A program made the translations under genes and the position numbers. Source: Micromonospora sediminicola (GTDB taxonomy: Bacteria; Actinomycetota; Actinomycetes; Mycobacteriales; Micromonosporaceae). Taken from it: a DNA stretch of 64,000 nt. Positions 56,428 to 64,000 of this stretch are shown here, piece by piece. The notes under the pieces are model-generated. The model worked only from the letters and a program-made list of their open reading frames with translations, searched no databases and was not told the DNA's origin. The DNA is taken from assembly GCF_900089585.1 (NCBI RefSeq), contig NZ_FLRH01000004.1, positions 117,001 to 181,000 on the forward strand, read 5' to 3'. Position 1 is the first letter of the stretch; the number at the start of each line of letters is the position of its first letter.

Positions 56428-57027
56428 TCAGCGGGGGCGCAGGCCGTCCAGGACCGCGTCGACGATCCGCTCGGGCAGGATCCGCTCGTCCCGGTCGGGG
56501 TGCCAGTGCAGCATCCGCTGGGTCAGCATCGGCGCGGTGAGCAACGCCATGGCCACCTCCACGTCGAGGTCGGCGCGCAGCTCCCCACTGTCCACGGCGC
56601 GCAGCAGCACCTCGCGCATGGCCTGGCGCCGGGGCTCGATGATCGCCTCGTAGGCCTGCCGGTGCGCGGAACTGCGGCTCACCTCGGGCACCAGACACGG
56701 CATGATCTTGCGGACCCGGGGGTCCACGTGCTGGCCCACGGCGCCGACCAGCAGGACCAGGTCGTCGCGGACCGAGCGGCCGCCGGTGCGGGGCGGGGCG
56801 CCCTTGAGCCGGCCCAGCGCGTCGAGCAGCAGCGCCTCCTTGCCCGGCCAGCGACGGTAGATGGTGGCCTTGCCGACGCCGGCGCGGGCCGCGATCGCCT
56901 CGATGGAGAGCGCCTCGACGGTGCTGCCCTCGGCCAGCAGGTCGAGGGTGGCCTCCACGATCGCCTCGTCCGCGCGGGTGCTCCGCGGTCGCCCGGGCGA
57001 CCGCGGAGCATCCGCCGTGGAAGTCAT
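56428..57027 (-). CDS. TetR/AcrR-family repressor, partner of MFS pump
   Basis: 199 residues: N-terminal helix-turn-helix (about 18-64, with LSIEAIAARAGVGKATIYRRWPGKEALL) and a C-terminal helical ligand domain. ATG at 57027; another ATG three codons upstream is possible. It is downstream of and co-oriented with the DHA2-type MFS gene (20 bp gap), so it is probably a local repressor binding the palindromes at 58643-58721. Confidence 0.9.
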   Translation of the reverse strand: MTSTADAPRSPGRPRSTRADEAIVEATLDLLAEGSTVEALSIEAIAARAGVGKATIYRRWPGKEALLLDALGRLKGAPPRTGGRSVRDDLVLLVGAVGQHVDPRVRKIMPCLVPEVSRSSAHRQAYEAIIEPRRQAMREVLLRAVDSGELRADLDVEVAMALLTAPMLTQRMLHWHPDRDERILPERIVDAVLDGLRPR

Positions 57028-57047
57028 GTCAGACATTGTCCACGAAC

Positions 57048-58613
57048 CTACGCGGTCCCGGCCAACTCCCGCTCCGTGGCCGGGGCGGCGTCGGGGGCGA
57101 CGACCGGCCGGCCCGGCATCCACCGCAGCACGATCACCATGCCGAGCGCCGCCACCAGCGCGGAGACGCCGGCCGCCCAGTGCATCGCCGAGACGAACGA
57201 GTCGTTGGCCGCGTCGATCAGTCGCGGCGCGGCCGGGCCGAGCCGGTCGGCGACCGCGTACGCCCCGGAGACCGACTCCCGGGCCGCGTCGCGGACCGGG
57301 GCGGGCAGGGCGGCGACCGCCGGGGCGACCTGGTCCCGGTAGACCGCGGAGAGCACCGAGCCGAGCACCGCCACGCCGAGCGCGCCGGCGACCTGGCGGA
57401 TGGTGTTGCTGACCGCCGAGCCGACCCCGGCCTTCTCCCGGGGCAGCGCCGACATGATCGACTCGGTGGCCGGCGGCATGATGTTGGCCATGCCGGCGCC
57501 CTGGACGAAGCCCAGCGCCGAGAAGATCCAGATCGGCGTGTCCGCGTCGATGAAGACGAACGCGGCGAGCGCGATCGTGGTGAGCAGCAGCCCGACCGCG
57601 GCCACCGTCCGGCCGCCGTAGCGGCGGACCATGGCCGCGCTGCGCGGCGCGAAGATCAGCTGCGCGGCCGCGAACGGCAGGAACAGCAGGCCGCTCTCCA
57701 GCGGGCTGTAGCCGCGCACCAGCTGCAGGTAGAACGCGCCGAAGAACATCACGCCCATGGCGGCGAAGAAGACCAGGCCGACCAGGGCCACCGGGGCGGC
57801 GAACCGGGGCACCCGGAACAGCCGCACGTCCAGCGACGGGTGGTCGCTGCGCAGCTCGTGGGCCACGAACCAGCCGAGCACCGCCAGGCCGCCGACGACC
57901 GCCACCCAGACCTGCGGCCGGCCGAAGCCGTGCTCGCCGCCGTCGATGATGCCGTAGGTGAGGGCGACCAGGCCGACCACGGACAGGAGGACGCCGAGCA
58001 GGTCGACCCGGCCGGGCGAGGGATCGCGGGACTCGGGCACCAGCACCGCGACCAGCACCACGCCGAGCACCACCACCGGCACGTTGATCAGGAAGACCGA
58101 ACCCCACCAGTAGTGCTCCAGGAGCGCGCCGCCGAGCACCGGGCCGATCGCCACGGCGAGGCCGACCGCGCCGGCCCAGACCCCGATCGCCTTGGCCCGC
58201 TCGCGGGGGTCGAACACGTTGGAGATGATCGAGAGCGTCACCGGCATGATGGCCGCGCCGCCGACGCCCATCAGCGCCCGGGCGGCGATCAGCTGCGCCG
58301 GGTCCTGCGCGTACGCCGACAGCAGCGAGGCGAGCCCGAACAGCGCCAGCCCGAAGATGAGGAAGCGGCGGCGGCCGAGCCGGTCGCCGAGCACGCCGAA
58401 GGTGAACAGCAGGCCGGCGAAGACGAGCGTGTAGGAGTTGATCGCCCACTCCAGCTCGCCCTGGCTGGCGCCGAGGCCGTGCACCGGGTCGGCGAGGGTG
58501 CGCAGCGCGACGTTGAGGATCGTGTTGTCGAGGACGACCACGAGGAGGCTGATCACCAGCACCCCGAGGATCGCCCACCTCCTCGGGTGTCCGGTGTTCT
58601 CGTGCGGTTCCAT
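57048..58613 (-). CDS. DHA2-family MFS drug efflux transporter (EmrB/QacA type)
   Basis: 521 residues, fourteen predicted helices. Motif VVLDNTILNVALRTL in helix one, GVLGDRLGRRRFL (motif A) after helix two and GPVLGGALLEHYWWGSVFLINVP (motif C and following loop, read in two parts) identify the proton-driven multidrug subfamily. First gene of a two-gene operon with TetR. Confidence 0.92.
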   Translation of the reverse strand: MEPHENTGHPRRWAILGVLVISLLVVVLDNTILNVALRTLADPVHGLGASQGELEWAINSYTLVFAGLLFTFGVLGDRLGRRRFLIFGLALFGLASLLSAYAQDPAQLIAARALMGVGGAAIMPVTLSIISNVFDPRERAKAIGVWAGAVGLAVAIGPVLGGALLEHYWWGSVFLINVPVVVLGVVLVAVLVPESRDPSPGRVDLLGVLLSVVGLVALTYGIIDGGEHGFGRPQVWVAVVGGLAVLGWFVAHELRSDHPSLDVRLFRVPRFAAPVALVGLVFFAAMGVMFFGAFYLQLVRGYSPLESGLLFLPFAAAQLIFAPRSAAMVRRYGGRTVAAVGLLLTTIALAAFVFIDADTPIWIFSALGFVQGAGMANIMPPATESIMSALPREKAGVGSAVSNTIRQVAGALGVAVLGSVLSAVYRDQVAPAVAALPAPVRDAARESVSGAYAVADRLGPAAPRLIDAANDSFVSAMHWAAGVSALVAALGMVIVLRWMPGRPVVAPDAAPATERELAGTA

Positions 58614-58694
58614 TCGGGTTCTCCCCCCGGCTCACCCGCGTCGGAATACGATACGGGGCAGACTCGTAACGCAGCCGAGCGTAGGTGAGCGGGT

Positions 58695-58721
58695 TTCGAT
58701 ACGGAACCGGTTCGTATCGAA
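58695..58721 (-). promoter_or_regulatory. TetR-type operator upstream of the MFS-TetR operon
   Basis: TTCGATAC-G-GAACCGGTTC-GTATCGAA: 8-bp perfect arms around a perfect 10-bp inner palindrome. A related site with ATACGATACG lies at 58645-58656, nearer the start codon. The 125-bp gap 58614-58738 holds both, which suits cooperative TetR control. Confidence 0.7.
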
Positions 58722-58738
58722 TGTGCGCCAGGTCACGG

Positions 58739-59800
58739 TCAGGCGGGCGGGCCGGCGGCCAGCGCCAGCCGGAGCACCGCGTCGCGCACCGGCAGCAGGC
58801 GCCGGGCCTGGGAGAGTCGGCCCGCCCACCGCGCGCCGGCCGCGATCCGCTGGGTGGGCCGCCGGCGGCGCCGGTCGTACGCCCGCAGCCCGGCCGGCAG
58901 GTCGTCGGCGGCGCGCAGGCAGTCGGCCAGCGCCACCGCGTCGATCAGCGCCTGACAGGCGCCCTGCCCGAGGTCCGGCGTCATGGCGTGCGCGGCGTCG
59001 CCCAGCAGCACCGTCCGGTCGCCCACGTAGGACGGCAACGGGGTCAGGTCGCGGATCTCGTGCCGGAGGATCCCGTCGGGCGTGAGGGCGTCGAGCACCT
59101 GCGGCACCGGCCGGTGCCAGTCACCGAAGAGCCGACGCAGCTCGGCCCGGTCGTCCGTCGGCGCGGGATGCCCCTCGGGCAGGCTCACCGCGGCGTACCA
59201 GTTGGTGCGCCCCGGGCCCGCGGGCGTGAGCCCGAACTTGCGCCCCCTCCCCCAGGTCTCGCCGCCCTCGGGCACCTCCGTGTCGACCACGCCCCGCCAG
59301 GCCACCGCGCCGGCGTGGCGCAGCGGGTAGCGGTCGCCGTGCAGGGCGACGCGGACCACGCTGTTGATCCCGTCCGCGCCGACCACGAGGTCGTACGCGT
59401 CGAGCAGGGCGCGCGGGTCGGTGACCGGGGCGGCGAGGCGCAGCACCGGCCCCGGCAGCGCGGCGGCGAGCACCGCGAGCAGCACCGGCCGGGTGACCAG
59501 GTGCACCGGCTCGCCGTGCCGGCGCTCCAGCCGGTCGACGTCGATGGTGGCGATGCGACTGCCGTCCGGCCGCCGGATCGTCCCACCGAGCTGCCGGCGG
59601 CCGCGGCGGCGCACCTCGTCACCCACGCCGAGCGCGTCCAGGGCGCGCATCGCCCCGGGCCAGATGCCGAGCCCGGTGCCGGTCTCCGGCAGCCCGGCGG
59701 AGCGCTCCAGGACCGTCACCTGCCAGCCGGCGGCGCGCAGCCCGACGCCCGCCGCGAGCCCACCCACACCGCCACCGACCACCACCGCCCGACCGTCCAT
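58739..59800 (-). CDS. FAD-dependent monooxygenase (aromatic hydroxylase type)
   Basis: 353 residues, single-component flavoprotein hydroxylase: VVGGGVGGLAAGVGLRAAG (FAD GxGxxG), the DG motif VVGADGINSVVR and LLGDAAHAMTPDLGQGACQAL (GD motif). Likely oxidises a small aromatic or drug-like substrate with NAD(P)H and O2; the substrate is unknown. Divergent from a TetR gene over a region with two matched operators. The 5' end is probably leaderless or near so. Confidence 0.88.
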   Translation of the reverse strand: MDGRAVVVGGGVGGLAAGVGLRAAGWQVTVLERSAGLPETGTGLGIWPGAMRALDALGVGDEVRRRGRRQLGGTIRRPDGSRIATIDVDRLERRHGEPVHLVTRPVLLAVLAAALPGPVLRLAAPVTDPRALLDAYDLVVGADGINSVVRVALHGDRYPLRHAGAVAWRGVVDTEVPEGGETWGRGRKFGLTPAGPGRTNWYAAVSLPEGHPAPTDDRAELRRLFGDWHRPVPQVLDALTPDGILRHEIRDLTPLPSYVGDRTVLLGDAAHAMTPDLGQGACQALIDAVALADCLRAADDLPAGLRAYDRRRRRPTQRIAAGARWAGRLSQARRLLPVRDAVLRLALAAGPPA

Positions 59801-59812
59801 GCCTGCCACCGT

Positions 59813-59847
59813 ACTACAGATGTAGTCAGCTCCACTACGCCTGTAGT
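59813..59847. promoter_or_regulatory. Two TetR-type operators 21 bp apart
   Basis: ACTACA-GA-TGTAGT (59813-59826) and ACTACGCCTGTAGT (59834-59847) share ACTAC/GTAGT arms with centres exactly 21 bp apart, two helical turns. They fill the 55-bp gap between the divergent monooxygenase and TetR genes. TAGTCT (59844-59849) inside the second could be a -10 for the TetR gene. Confidence 0.8.
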
Positions 59848-59855
59848 CTGACCCG

Positions 59856-60413
59856 GTGACCGATCGCCGGCAGCTCCTGCTCGACGCCGCCATCCGGGTG
59901 CTCGGCACCCGAGGGCCGCGGCAGCTCACCCACCGGGCGGTGGACGCGGAGGCGGGACTGCCCGAGGGCTCCGCGTCCAACCGGTTCCGCACCCGGGAAG
60001 CGCTGGTCGACGGCGTCTTCGAGCGACTGGTCGAGGTGGAGACGCAGACCTGGCAGCGACTCGCCGCGGATCTGCCGCCCGGCGACGTCGACGGGTTCAC
60101 CCGCGTGCTCGGCCGGCTGGTCCGGCGGTTCACCGACGAGGAGCGGGTGGTCACACTGGCCCGGTACGCGCTGTTCGTGGAGTCAGCCGTGCGGCCCGAG
60201 CTGCGCCCCGCCATCGAGGCCGGGCGGGCGCGGCTGGCCGGGTGGGGGGTGCCGCTGCTCACCGCGCTCGGCTCGACCGACCCGTCCGCCCACTTCCGGG
60301 CGCTGCTCGCGCTCGTCGACGGGCTCCTCGGCAACCAACTCGCCGCCCCCGACGACAACTTCGACCCGGAGTCCGCCGTCGCCGCCCTCCTGCGCGGCTT
60401 CCGGGCCGGCTGA
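59856..60413 (+). CDS. TetR-family repressor, divergent from FAD monooxygenase
   Basis: 185 residues: helix-turn-helix at the N-terminus (LLLDAAIRVLGTRGPRQLTH, then AVDAEAGLPEGSASNRFRTREAL) and a helical C-terminal domain. GTG start at 59856 with no ribosome site and a -10-like TAGTCT 6 bp upstream, so a leaderless transcript is likely. Expected to repress both itself and the monooxygenase through the paired operators. Confidence 0.9.
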   Translation: MTDRRQLLLDAAIRVLGTRGPRQLTHRAVDAEAGLPEGSASNRFRTREALVDGVFERLVEVETQTWQRLAADLPPGDVDGFTRVLGRLVRRFTDEERVVTLARYALFVESAVRPELRPAIEAGRARLAGWGVPLLTALGSTDPSAHFRALLALVDGLLGNQLAAPDDNFDPESAVAALLRGFRAG

Positions 60414-60461
60414 CCGGCCGCCACCGCCCGCGGCGCGTGAGCCGCGCGGGACGGATACCGC

Positions 60462-61106
60462 CTACCGCGCCTCGTCCCGCTGCCGGGCGGCGTCGCGACA
60501 CGCGGCGAGCGCGTCCGACAGGCTGGTCAGATGCCCGGCCGGCGTGGCCGGCGGCGTGATCCAGCCCGGCCCGGCGCCGTGCACCCGCACCGACGGGAAC
60601 TCCCGCGCGAAGCGGACCGCGCGGTACGCCCGTCCGGTCATCGGTGTCTGCGACCACACCACCACGGTGTGCGGGCGGGTCCGACGCACCGCGCTGGCCA
60701 GCGCCGGCCAGGGCAGCGCGGCGCCGAGCAGCAGGCTGCCCAGACCGGCCTCGCGCAGCGCCGCCGCGAGCGCGTGCAGGCCGAGGCAGTGCAGCTCCTG
60801 TTCCGCCCCGGCGAGCAGGATGCCGCCGGCCGGAGGTGGTGTCCCCGGCCCGCGCAGCAGCACGTCCAGTCCGGACCGCAGGCCCTCCGAGAAGGCGTGC
60901 TCCACGGCCACCTCGGCGGCGCTGCGGCCGGGCAGCGCGGCCAGCATCGGCGCGCAGACGCCCTCCCACACCGGCGCCACCCCCCACCGGCCCGCGGCCT
61001 CGACGACCAGCGCGGCGACCCGGTTGCCGTCCAGGTCCTCCGCCGCGAGCGTGAACTGCTTGCGGGCGGACTCGACGACATCGGCCGGGATCGGATCGGT
61101 CACCAC
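60462..61106 (-). CDS. Stand-alone B12-binding-domain protein (CarH/LitR-like sensory half)
   Basis: About 214 residues from the GTG at 61106 (GTG 61103 is equally possible). The N-terminal helical cap (about 5-85) contains VEHAFSEGL, whose Glu-His matches the EH of CarH W-X9-EH, but Trp is absent. The C-terminal Rossmann-like domain has AGAEQELHCLGLHALAAAL, giving ExHxxG for the cobalt-ligating His, and LLLGAALPWP. Unlike CarH there is no MerR-type helix-turn-helix. It could be a cobalamin or light sensor acting on a partner. Its ribosome site is in a hairpin. Confidence 0.75.
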   Translation of the reverse strand: MVTDPIPADVVESARKQFTLAAEDLDGNRVAALVVEAAGRWGVAPVWEGVCAPMLAALPGRSAAEVAVEHAFSEGLRSGLDVLLRGPGTPPPAGGILLAGAEQELHCLGLHALAAALREAGLGSLLLGAALPWPALASAVRRTRPHTVVVWSQTPMTGRAYRAVRFAREFPSVRVHGAGPGWITPPATPAGHLTSLSDALAACRDAARQRDEAR

Positions 61107-61114
61107 CGGACGCA

Positions 61115-61143
61115 CCCCTCGGTAGACGGTCACTACCGAGGGG
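61115..61143 (-). promoter_or_regulatory. Perfect hairpin sequestering the ribosome site of the B12-domain gene
   Basis: CCCCTCGGTAG (61143-61133 on the minus strand) and CTACCGAGGGG (61125-61115) are 11-bp perfect arms with a 7-nt loop. The 3' arm contains GAGGGG, which is the only plausible Shine-Dalgarno sequence and lies 8 bp before the GTG. The same sequence could alternatively be a DNA operator. The rest of 61107-61288 shows nothing else distinctive. Confidence 0.65.
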
Positions 61144-61288
61144 TTCGTCGGAAGGGGGCGGCCTGGATGCGCCCGGACCGGATCGGACCCGTACCGCCGC
61201 GTCACCGGTGGGGCGGCTCACACCGGCGCGCTCGGCGTCGGGCCGGCCATCGGCGGTCTGCCGGCACGGAGGCCATCGGGCCGGCGGG

Positions 61289-62149
61289 TCAGCCGGTCGG
61301 GAAGTCGGCGCCCCGGGCGAGAGCCTCACCGGCGCGGATGTCCGCCAGGGTGTCCCGGAGGGTCGCGGTGACCGCGTCGAACGCGGCGCCGCCGAGGACC
61401 AGCCGGTGCGGCGGAGGTTCCTGGTCCATCGCCGCGACGACGGCCCGCGCGCCGCGCCTCGGGTCGCCGGGTTGCCGGCCGTCCTGCTCGACCATCGCGC
61501 TGCGGACCTGCTCCAGCATCGGTCGGTAGTCGGGGACCGTCTCCCGGGCCGGCTCGTCGGCGAACCCCGCGTAGGCCCGGGTGCGGAAGGCTCCCGGCTC
61601 GACCGCCAGCACCCGGATGCCGAGGCCGGCCACCTCGTCCCGCAGCACGTCGGTCAGCCCCTCGATCGCGTGCTTGGCGGCGCTGTAGTAGCCGAATCCC
61701 GGCACCCCGCGCAGCCCCGCCGCCGACGACATGTTCACGATCCAACCGGCGCCCCGGGCCCGCATGCCGGGCAGCACCGCGCGGGTGACCGACAGCACCG
61801 CGAAGAAGTTCAGCTCGAACAGGTCCCGGACGGCCGCGTCCGCCATCCCCTCCACGGACCCGTACCAGCCACGGCCGGCGTTGTTGACCAGCACGTCGAT
61901 CCCGCCGAAGCGATCCTCCGCCGCGGACACCGCCGTGCGTACCTGGCCGGGGTCGGTCACGTCCAACGGCAGCACGAGCACCCGGTCCCCGCGGGCGTCC
62001 GCCCACTCGCGCAACGGTTCGGTCCGACGAGCGGTCACCGCCACCCGATCCCCCACCTCGAGTGCGGCCTCGGCGAAGGCGATCCCGAACCCGCCCGGGC
62101 CGCCGCCGGTGACGAACCAGGTCCTCGGCGGCCGGTCGCCGGCCGTCAC
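61289..62149 (-). CDS. Short-chain dehydrogenase/reductase
   Basis: 286 residues: VTGGGPGGFGIAFAEAAL (GGxxGxG-type NAD(P) site), LDVTDPGQV, NNAGRGWYGSVEG, catalytic Ser in NMSSAAG and YYSAAKHAIEG (Tyr/Lys). The GTG at 62149 overlaps the SnoaL-like stop (GTGA). Substrate unknown; pairing with a SnoaL-fold protein is common in small-molecule modification operons. Confidence 0.88.
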   Translation of the reverse strand: MTAGDRPPRTWFVTGGGPGGFGIAFAEAALEVGDRVAVTARRTEPLREWADARGDRVLVLPLDVTDPGQVRTAVSAAEDRFGGIDVLVNNAGRGWYGSVEGMADAAVRDLFELNFFAVLSVTRAVLPGMRARGAGWIVNMSSAAGLRGVPGFGYYSAAKHAIEGLTDVLRDEVAGLGIRVLAVEPGAFRTRAYAGFADEPARETVPDYRPMLEQVRSAMVEQDGRQPGDPRRGARAVVAAMDQEPPPHRLVLGGAAFDAVTATLRDTLADIRAGEALARGADFPTG

Positions 62150-62514
62150 GGCTCGATCACCAGGCGGGCGATCAGCCCGTCCCGGAGCGTGAACCGGAAG
62201 TGCAGGTCGGCGACGCCGCCGGGGAAGTCGCCCTCCAGATGGTGGACCGCGTCGTAGTTCCGGTCGTCGACCCGGGCCGCCGCGACCAGCTCGGAGGTGT
62301 ACGTGTACTCGCTCGACGAGTGGGACAGCCAGTCCCGGATCTGCCCGGGTCCCCGGTGGGTACGGCCCTCGTCGGTCACCGACGCGTCGGGGGTGAAGCG
62401 TGCCACCGCCGCGTCGACGTCCCGGGCCTGATGCGCGACGAGGTACTGCGTGATCGTTTCGGGCAGGTCGTCCGGCGAGATCCGGCTCGCCCGGCTCCAG
62501 TCGATTGCGTCCAT
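62146..62514 (-). CDS. SnoaL-like / NTF2-fold protein
   Basis: 122 residues with the cone-shaped fold's typical layout: helix YLVAHQARDVDAAVARFTPDA, then TDEGRTHRGPGQIRDWL and a C-terminal sheet ending LRDGLIARLVIEP. Members include cyclases, isomerases and uncatalysed ligand binders. First gene of a two-gene operon with an SDR, divergent from a MerR regulator. Confidence 0.85.
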   Translation of the reverse strand: MDAIDWSRASRISPDDLPETITQYLVAHQARDVDAAVARFTPDASVTDEGRTHRGPGQIRDWLSHSSSEYTYTSELVAAARVDDRNYDAVHHLEGDFPGGVADLHFRFTLRDGLIARLVIEP

Positions 62515-62538
62515 GTGCCCACCGTGAGGTCTCTCGGC

Positions 62539-62566
62539 GGGAGAGGGTCAAGTCCTCGACTCTCCC
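62539..62566. promoter_or_regulatory. Candidate MerR operator in the SnoaL/MerR divergent region
   Basis: GGGAGAG (62539-62545) and CTCTCCC (62560-62566) form a 28-bp dyad with inner GGTC/CGAC half-symmetry. On the minus strand TTGACC (62551-62546) could be the -35 of the SnoaL-SDR operon, with a CACGGT 19 bp downstream, a spacing typical of MerR-activated promoters. Confidence 0.5.
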
Positions 62567-62592
62567 GCGTGGGGAAGGTGCAGAGTGAAGGC

Positions 62593-63405
62593 ATGCGCAA
62601 GGGCATGACGATCGGGGAGTTCGCGACGGTCACCCACCTGAGCGTGCGGACGTTGCGGCGCTACCACGAGGCCGGGCTGCTGGAGCCGGAGACCGTGGAC
62701 CCCTTCACCGGCTACCGCTACTACTCTACGAACCAGGTACCGCCCGCGCAGGTGATCCACCGACTACGCGAGCTGGACGTGCCACTGGCCGAGGTCAAGG
62801 CGATCCTCGCCACCGACGACCCCGCCCGGCGCACCGACCTGATCGCCGGGCACCTGCGTCGCCTGGAGGAGACGCTGGACCGCACCCGGGGGGCCGTCAC
62901 CGCCCTGCGCAGGCTGCTGCGCCCCGACGATGACGATCTGCCGGTCGAGCTGCGCGCCGTCCCCGGGCTCACCGTCGCCGCCGTACGCGCGGACGTCGAG
63001 TTGGCGCGGGCCGGCGCCTGGTACGACGGCGCGATGGCGGAGCTGGACGCGGCGTACCCGGTGGGCGAGCGCACCGGACCACCCGGCGGCCAGTACGCCA
63101 ACGAGCTGTTCACCGACGGCGCCGGCGCCGTGACCGTCTACCGGCCGGTCCGCCGTCCCCGCCCGACCGGGCGGATCGAGGTCGTCGACCTGCCGGCGGC
63201 CGAGTTCGCCGTCGCCGTGCACTCCGGGCCGCACGACGACATCGACGTCACCTACGGGCGGCTCGGCGCCTGGGTGGTCGCCCACGCGCTGGTCGTCGAC
63301 GGGCCGATCCGCGAGACCTACCTGGTCGGGCCGCGCGACACCGACGTCCCCGCCGACTGGCGTACCGAGATCGGCTGGCCGGTCTTCCGCCTGACCCCCG
63401 CCTAG
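62593..63405 (+). CDS. MerR-family regulator with GyrI-like effector domain (TipA/BmrR-like)
   Basis: 270 residues: MerR winged helix (TIGEFATVTHLSVRTLRRYHEAGLL, read across residues 6-30, and DPFTGYRYYS), a dimerisation coiled coil (HLRRLEETLDRTR) and a C-terminal GyrI-like small-molecule domain from about residue 120. Such regulators bind amphipathic drugs or metabolites and activate adjacent genes, here probably the divergent SnoaL-SDR pair. Confidence 0.9.
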   Translation: MRKGMTIGEFATVTHLSVRTLRRYHEAGLLEPETVDPFTGYRYYSTNQVPPAQVIHRLRELDVPLAEVKAILATDDPARRTDLIAGHLRRLEETLDRTRGAVTALRRLLRPDDDDLPVELRAVPGLTVAAVRADVELARAGAWYDGAMAELDAAYPVGERTGPPGGQYANELFTDGAGAVTVYRPVRRPRPTGRIEVVDLPAAEFAVAVHSGPHDDIDVTYGRLGAWVVAHALVVDGPIRETYLVGPRDTDVPADWRTEIGWPVFRLTPA

Positions 63406-63422
63406 GGGGCCCGGCGCCGGGC

Positions 63423-63462
63423 GGCGCGACGCGGGGGCGAGGTCCTCCGCCCGCGTCGCGCC
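63423..63462. terminator. Bidirectional terminator, MerR / LivM
   Basis: Perfect 13-bp arms GGCGCGACGCGGG / CCCGCGTCGCGCC with a 14-nt loop between convergent genes. Confidence 0.85.
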
Positions 63463-63478
63463 GCCGGCGCGCGCCGGT

Positions 63479-64000
63479 CTAGCCGGACCGGCCCCGACGG
63501 GTCGCCGCCCGCCGCCGGGCCAGGTGGGCGACCGTGCCCCAGATGCCCCGGCGGAACAGCAGCACGACGAGCACGAAGATGCCGCCGGTGACCAGCCCGA
63601 TGGCCTCGAACCCGGAGAACGACAGCCAGTCCTCCAGGCGGACCACCAGGGCCGCGCCGAGCACCCCGCCCCACAGCGTGCCGATGCCGCCGAGCACCAC
63701 CACGATGACCGCCTTGCCGGAGGTCGTCCAGTGCAGCACGTCCAGCGACACGAACCGGTGGCCGACCGCGAAGAGCCCGCCGCCGAGCCCGGCCAGGAAG
63801 CCGGAGAGCACGAACGCGGTCAGCTTGTAGCGGTGCACCGGGTAGCCCAGCGCTCGGGCCCGGGCCGGGTTGTCCCGGATGCCGACCAGCACCCGGCCGA
63901 ACGGCGAGTGCACGATCCGCCAGGCGGCGAGCAGGCCGAGCAGCACGATCGGCAGGATCGCGTAGTAGAAGTAGTAGTCGTCGGTGAGGTCGGCGCCGAA
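63479..64000 (-). CDS. livM: Branched-chain amino acid ABC transporter permease LivM (C-terminal part)
   Basis: The gene enters from the right edge; only the last ~173 residues are present. It shows the LivM/LivH permease motif GRVLVGIRDNPARARALGYPVHRYKL (read in two parts), the loop that contacts the ATPase, several transmembrane helices and a basic C-terminus RRRAATRRGR. Expected to work with LivH, LivG, LivF and a binding protein beyond the window. The substrate could be branched-chain amino acids, urea or short amides. Confidence 0.9.
   Translation of the reverse strand, partial: FGADLTDDYYFYYAILPIVLLGLLAAWRIVHSPFGRVLVGIRDNPARARALGYPVHRYKLTAFVLSGFLAGLGGGLFAVGHRFVSLDVLHWTTSGKAVIVVVLGGIGTLWGGVLGAALVVRLEDWLSFSGFEAIGLVTGGIFVLVVLLFRRGIWGTVAHLARRRAATRRGRSG

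Noticed and set aside
54483..64000. Possible biosynthetic gene cluster (SDR, SnoaL, FAD monooxygenase, efflux pump, several regulators)
   Set aside because: Such genes are typical of clusters, but there is no core synthase, carrier protein, terpene cyclase or precursor peptide in the window, and they form separate regulator-target units.

Overview
The window is very GC-rich, densely coded chromosomal DNA from an actinomycete. Intact bldD, an actinobacterial-type integration host factor (mihF), a streptogrisin-type secreted protease, GTG starts, 1-8 bp start/stop overlaps and several families of intergenic palindromes point to Micromonosporaceae, most likely Micromonospora or a close relative (inference; no rRNA is present to confirm it). 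No tRNA, rRNA, insertion sequence, prophage or CRISPR array was recognised.

From 1 to 11.0 kb lies a minus-strand pyrimidine operon read pyrR-pyrB-pyrC-carA-carB-pyrD-(bioA)-pyrF-mihF, with start/stop overlaps from pyrR to carB and a PyrR-binding-loop-like hairpin abutting the pyrR ribosome site. The developmental regulator bldD is divergent at 11.3 kb, with its own promoter and a possible BldD box. From 11.9 to 29.9 kb runs a conserved minus-strand backbone (nusB, efp, aroQ, aroB, aroK, aroC, aroE, mltG, ruvX, alaS, two small membrane proteins, a very long disordered membrane protein, rarA). It is interrupted at 14.5-16.3 kb by a plus-strand DUF2243/CtaG membrane pair and a repeat-rich spacer. 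An in-frame 57-bp x 4 repeat fills the alaS-ruvX junction and forms a small ORF.

From 30 to 40 kb are mostly accessory genes: GNAT, MFS exporter with an ArsR-type regulator, RmlD-like reductase, aspS, DUF998, secreted protease, HxlR/thioesterase pair and acyl-ACP desaturase. From 39.9 to 53.5 kb is core: hisS, an MBL-fold hydrolase, two membrane-anchored cyclophilins, relA, apt, secF-secD-yajC and ruvB-ruvA-ruvC.

From 53.7 kb to the end is a second accessory block rich in local regulators beside their probable targets: 3-hydroxybutyrate dehydrogenase with a GAF/PucR-type regulator, a DHA2-type MFS pump with TetR, an FAD monooxygenase divergent from another TetR, a stand-alone B12-binding protein whose ribosome site lies inside a perfect hairpin, an SDR/SnoaL pair divergent from a TipA-like MerR regulator, and the truncated end of a LivM-type permease. 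The most striking non-coding structure is a set of palindromes at gene junctions. They include two 71-bp elements 36 kb apart with matching termini, and single operators perfectly placed for adjacent regulators.
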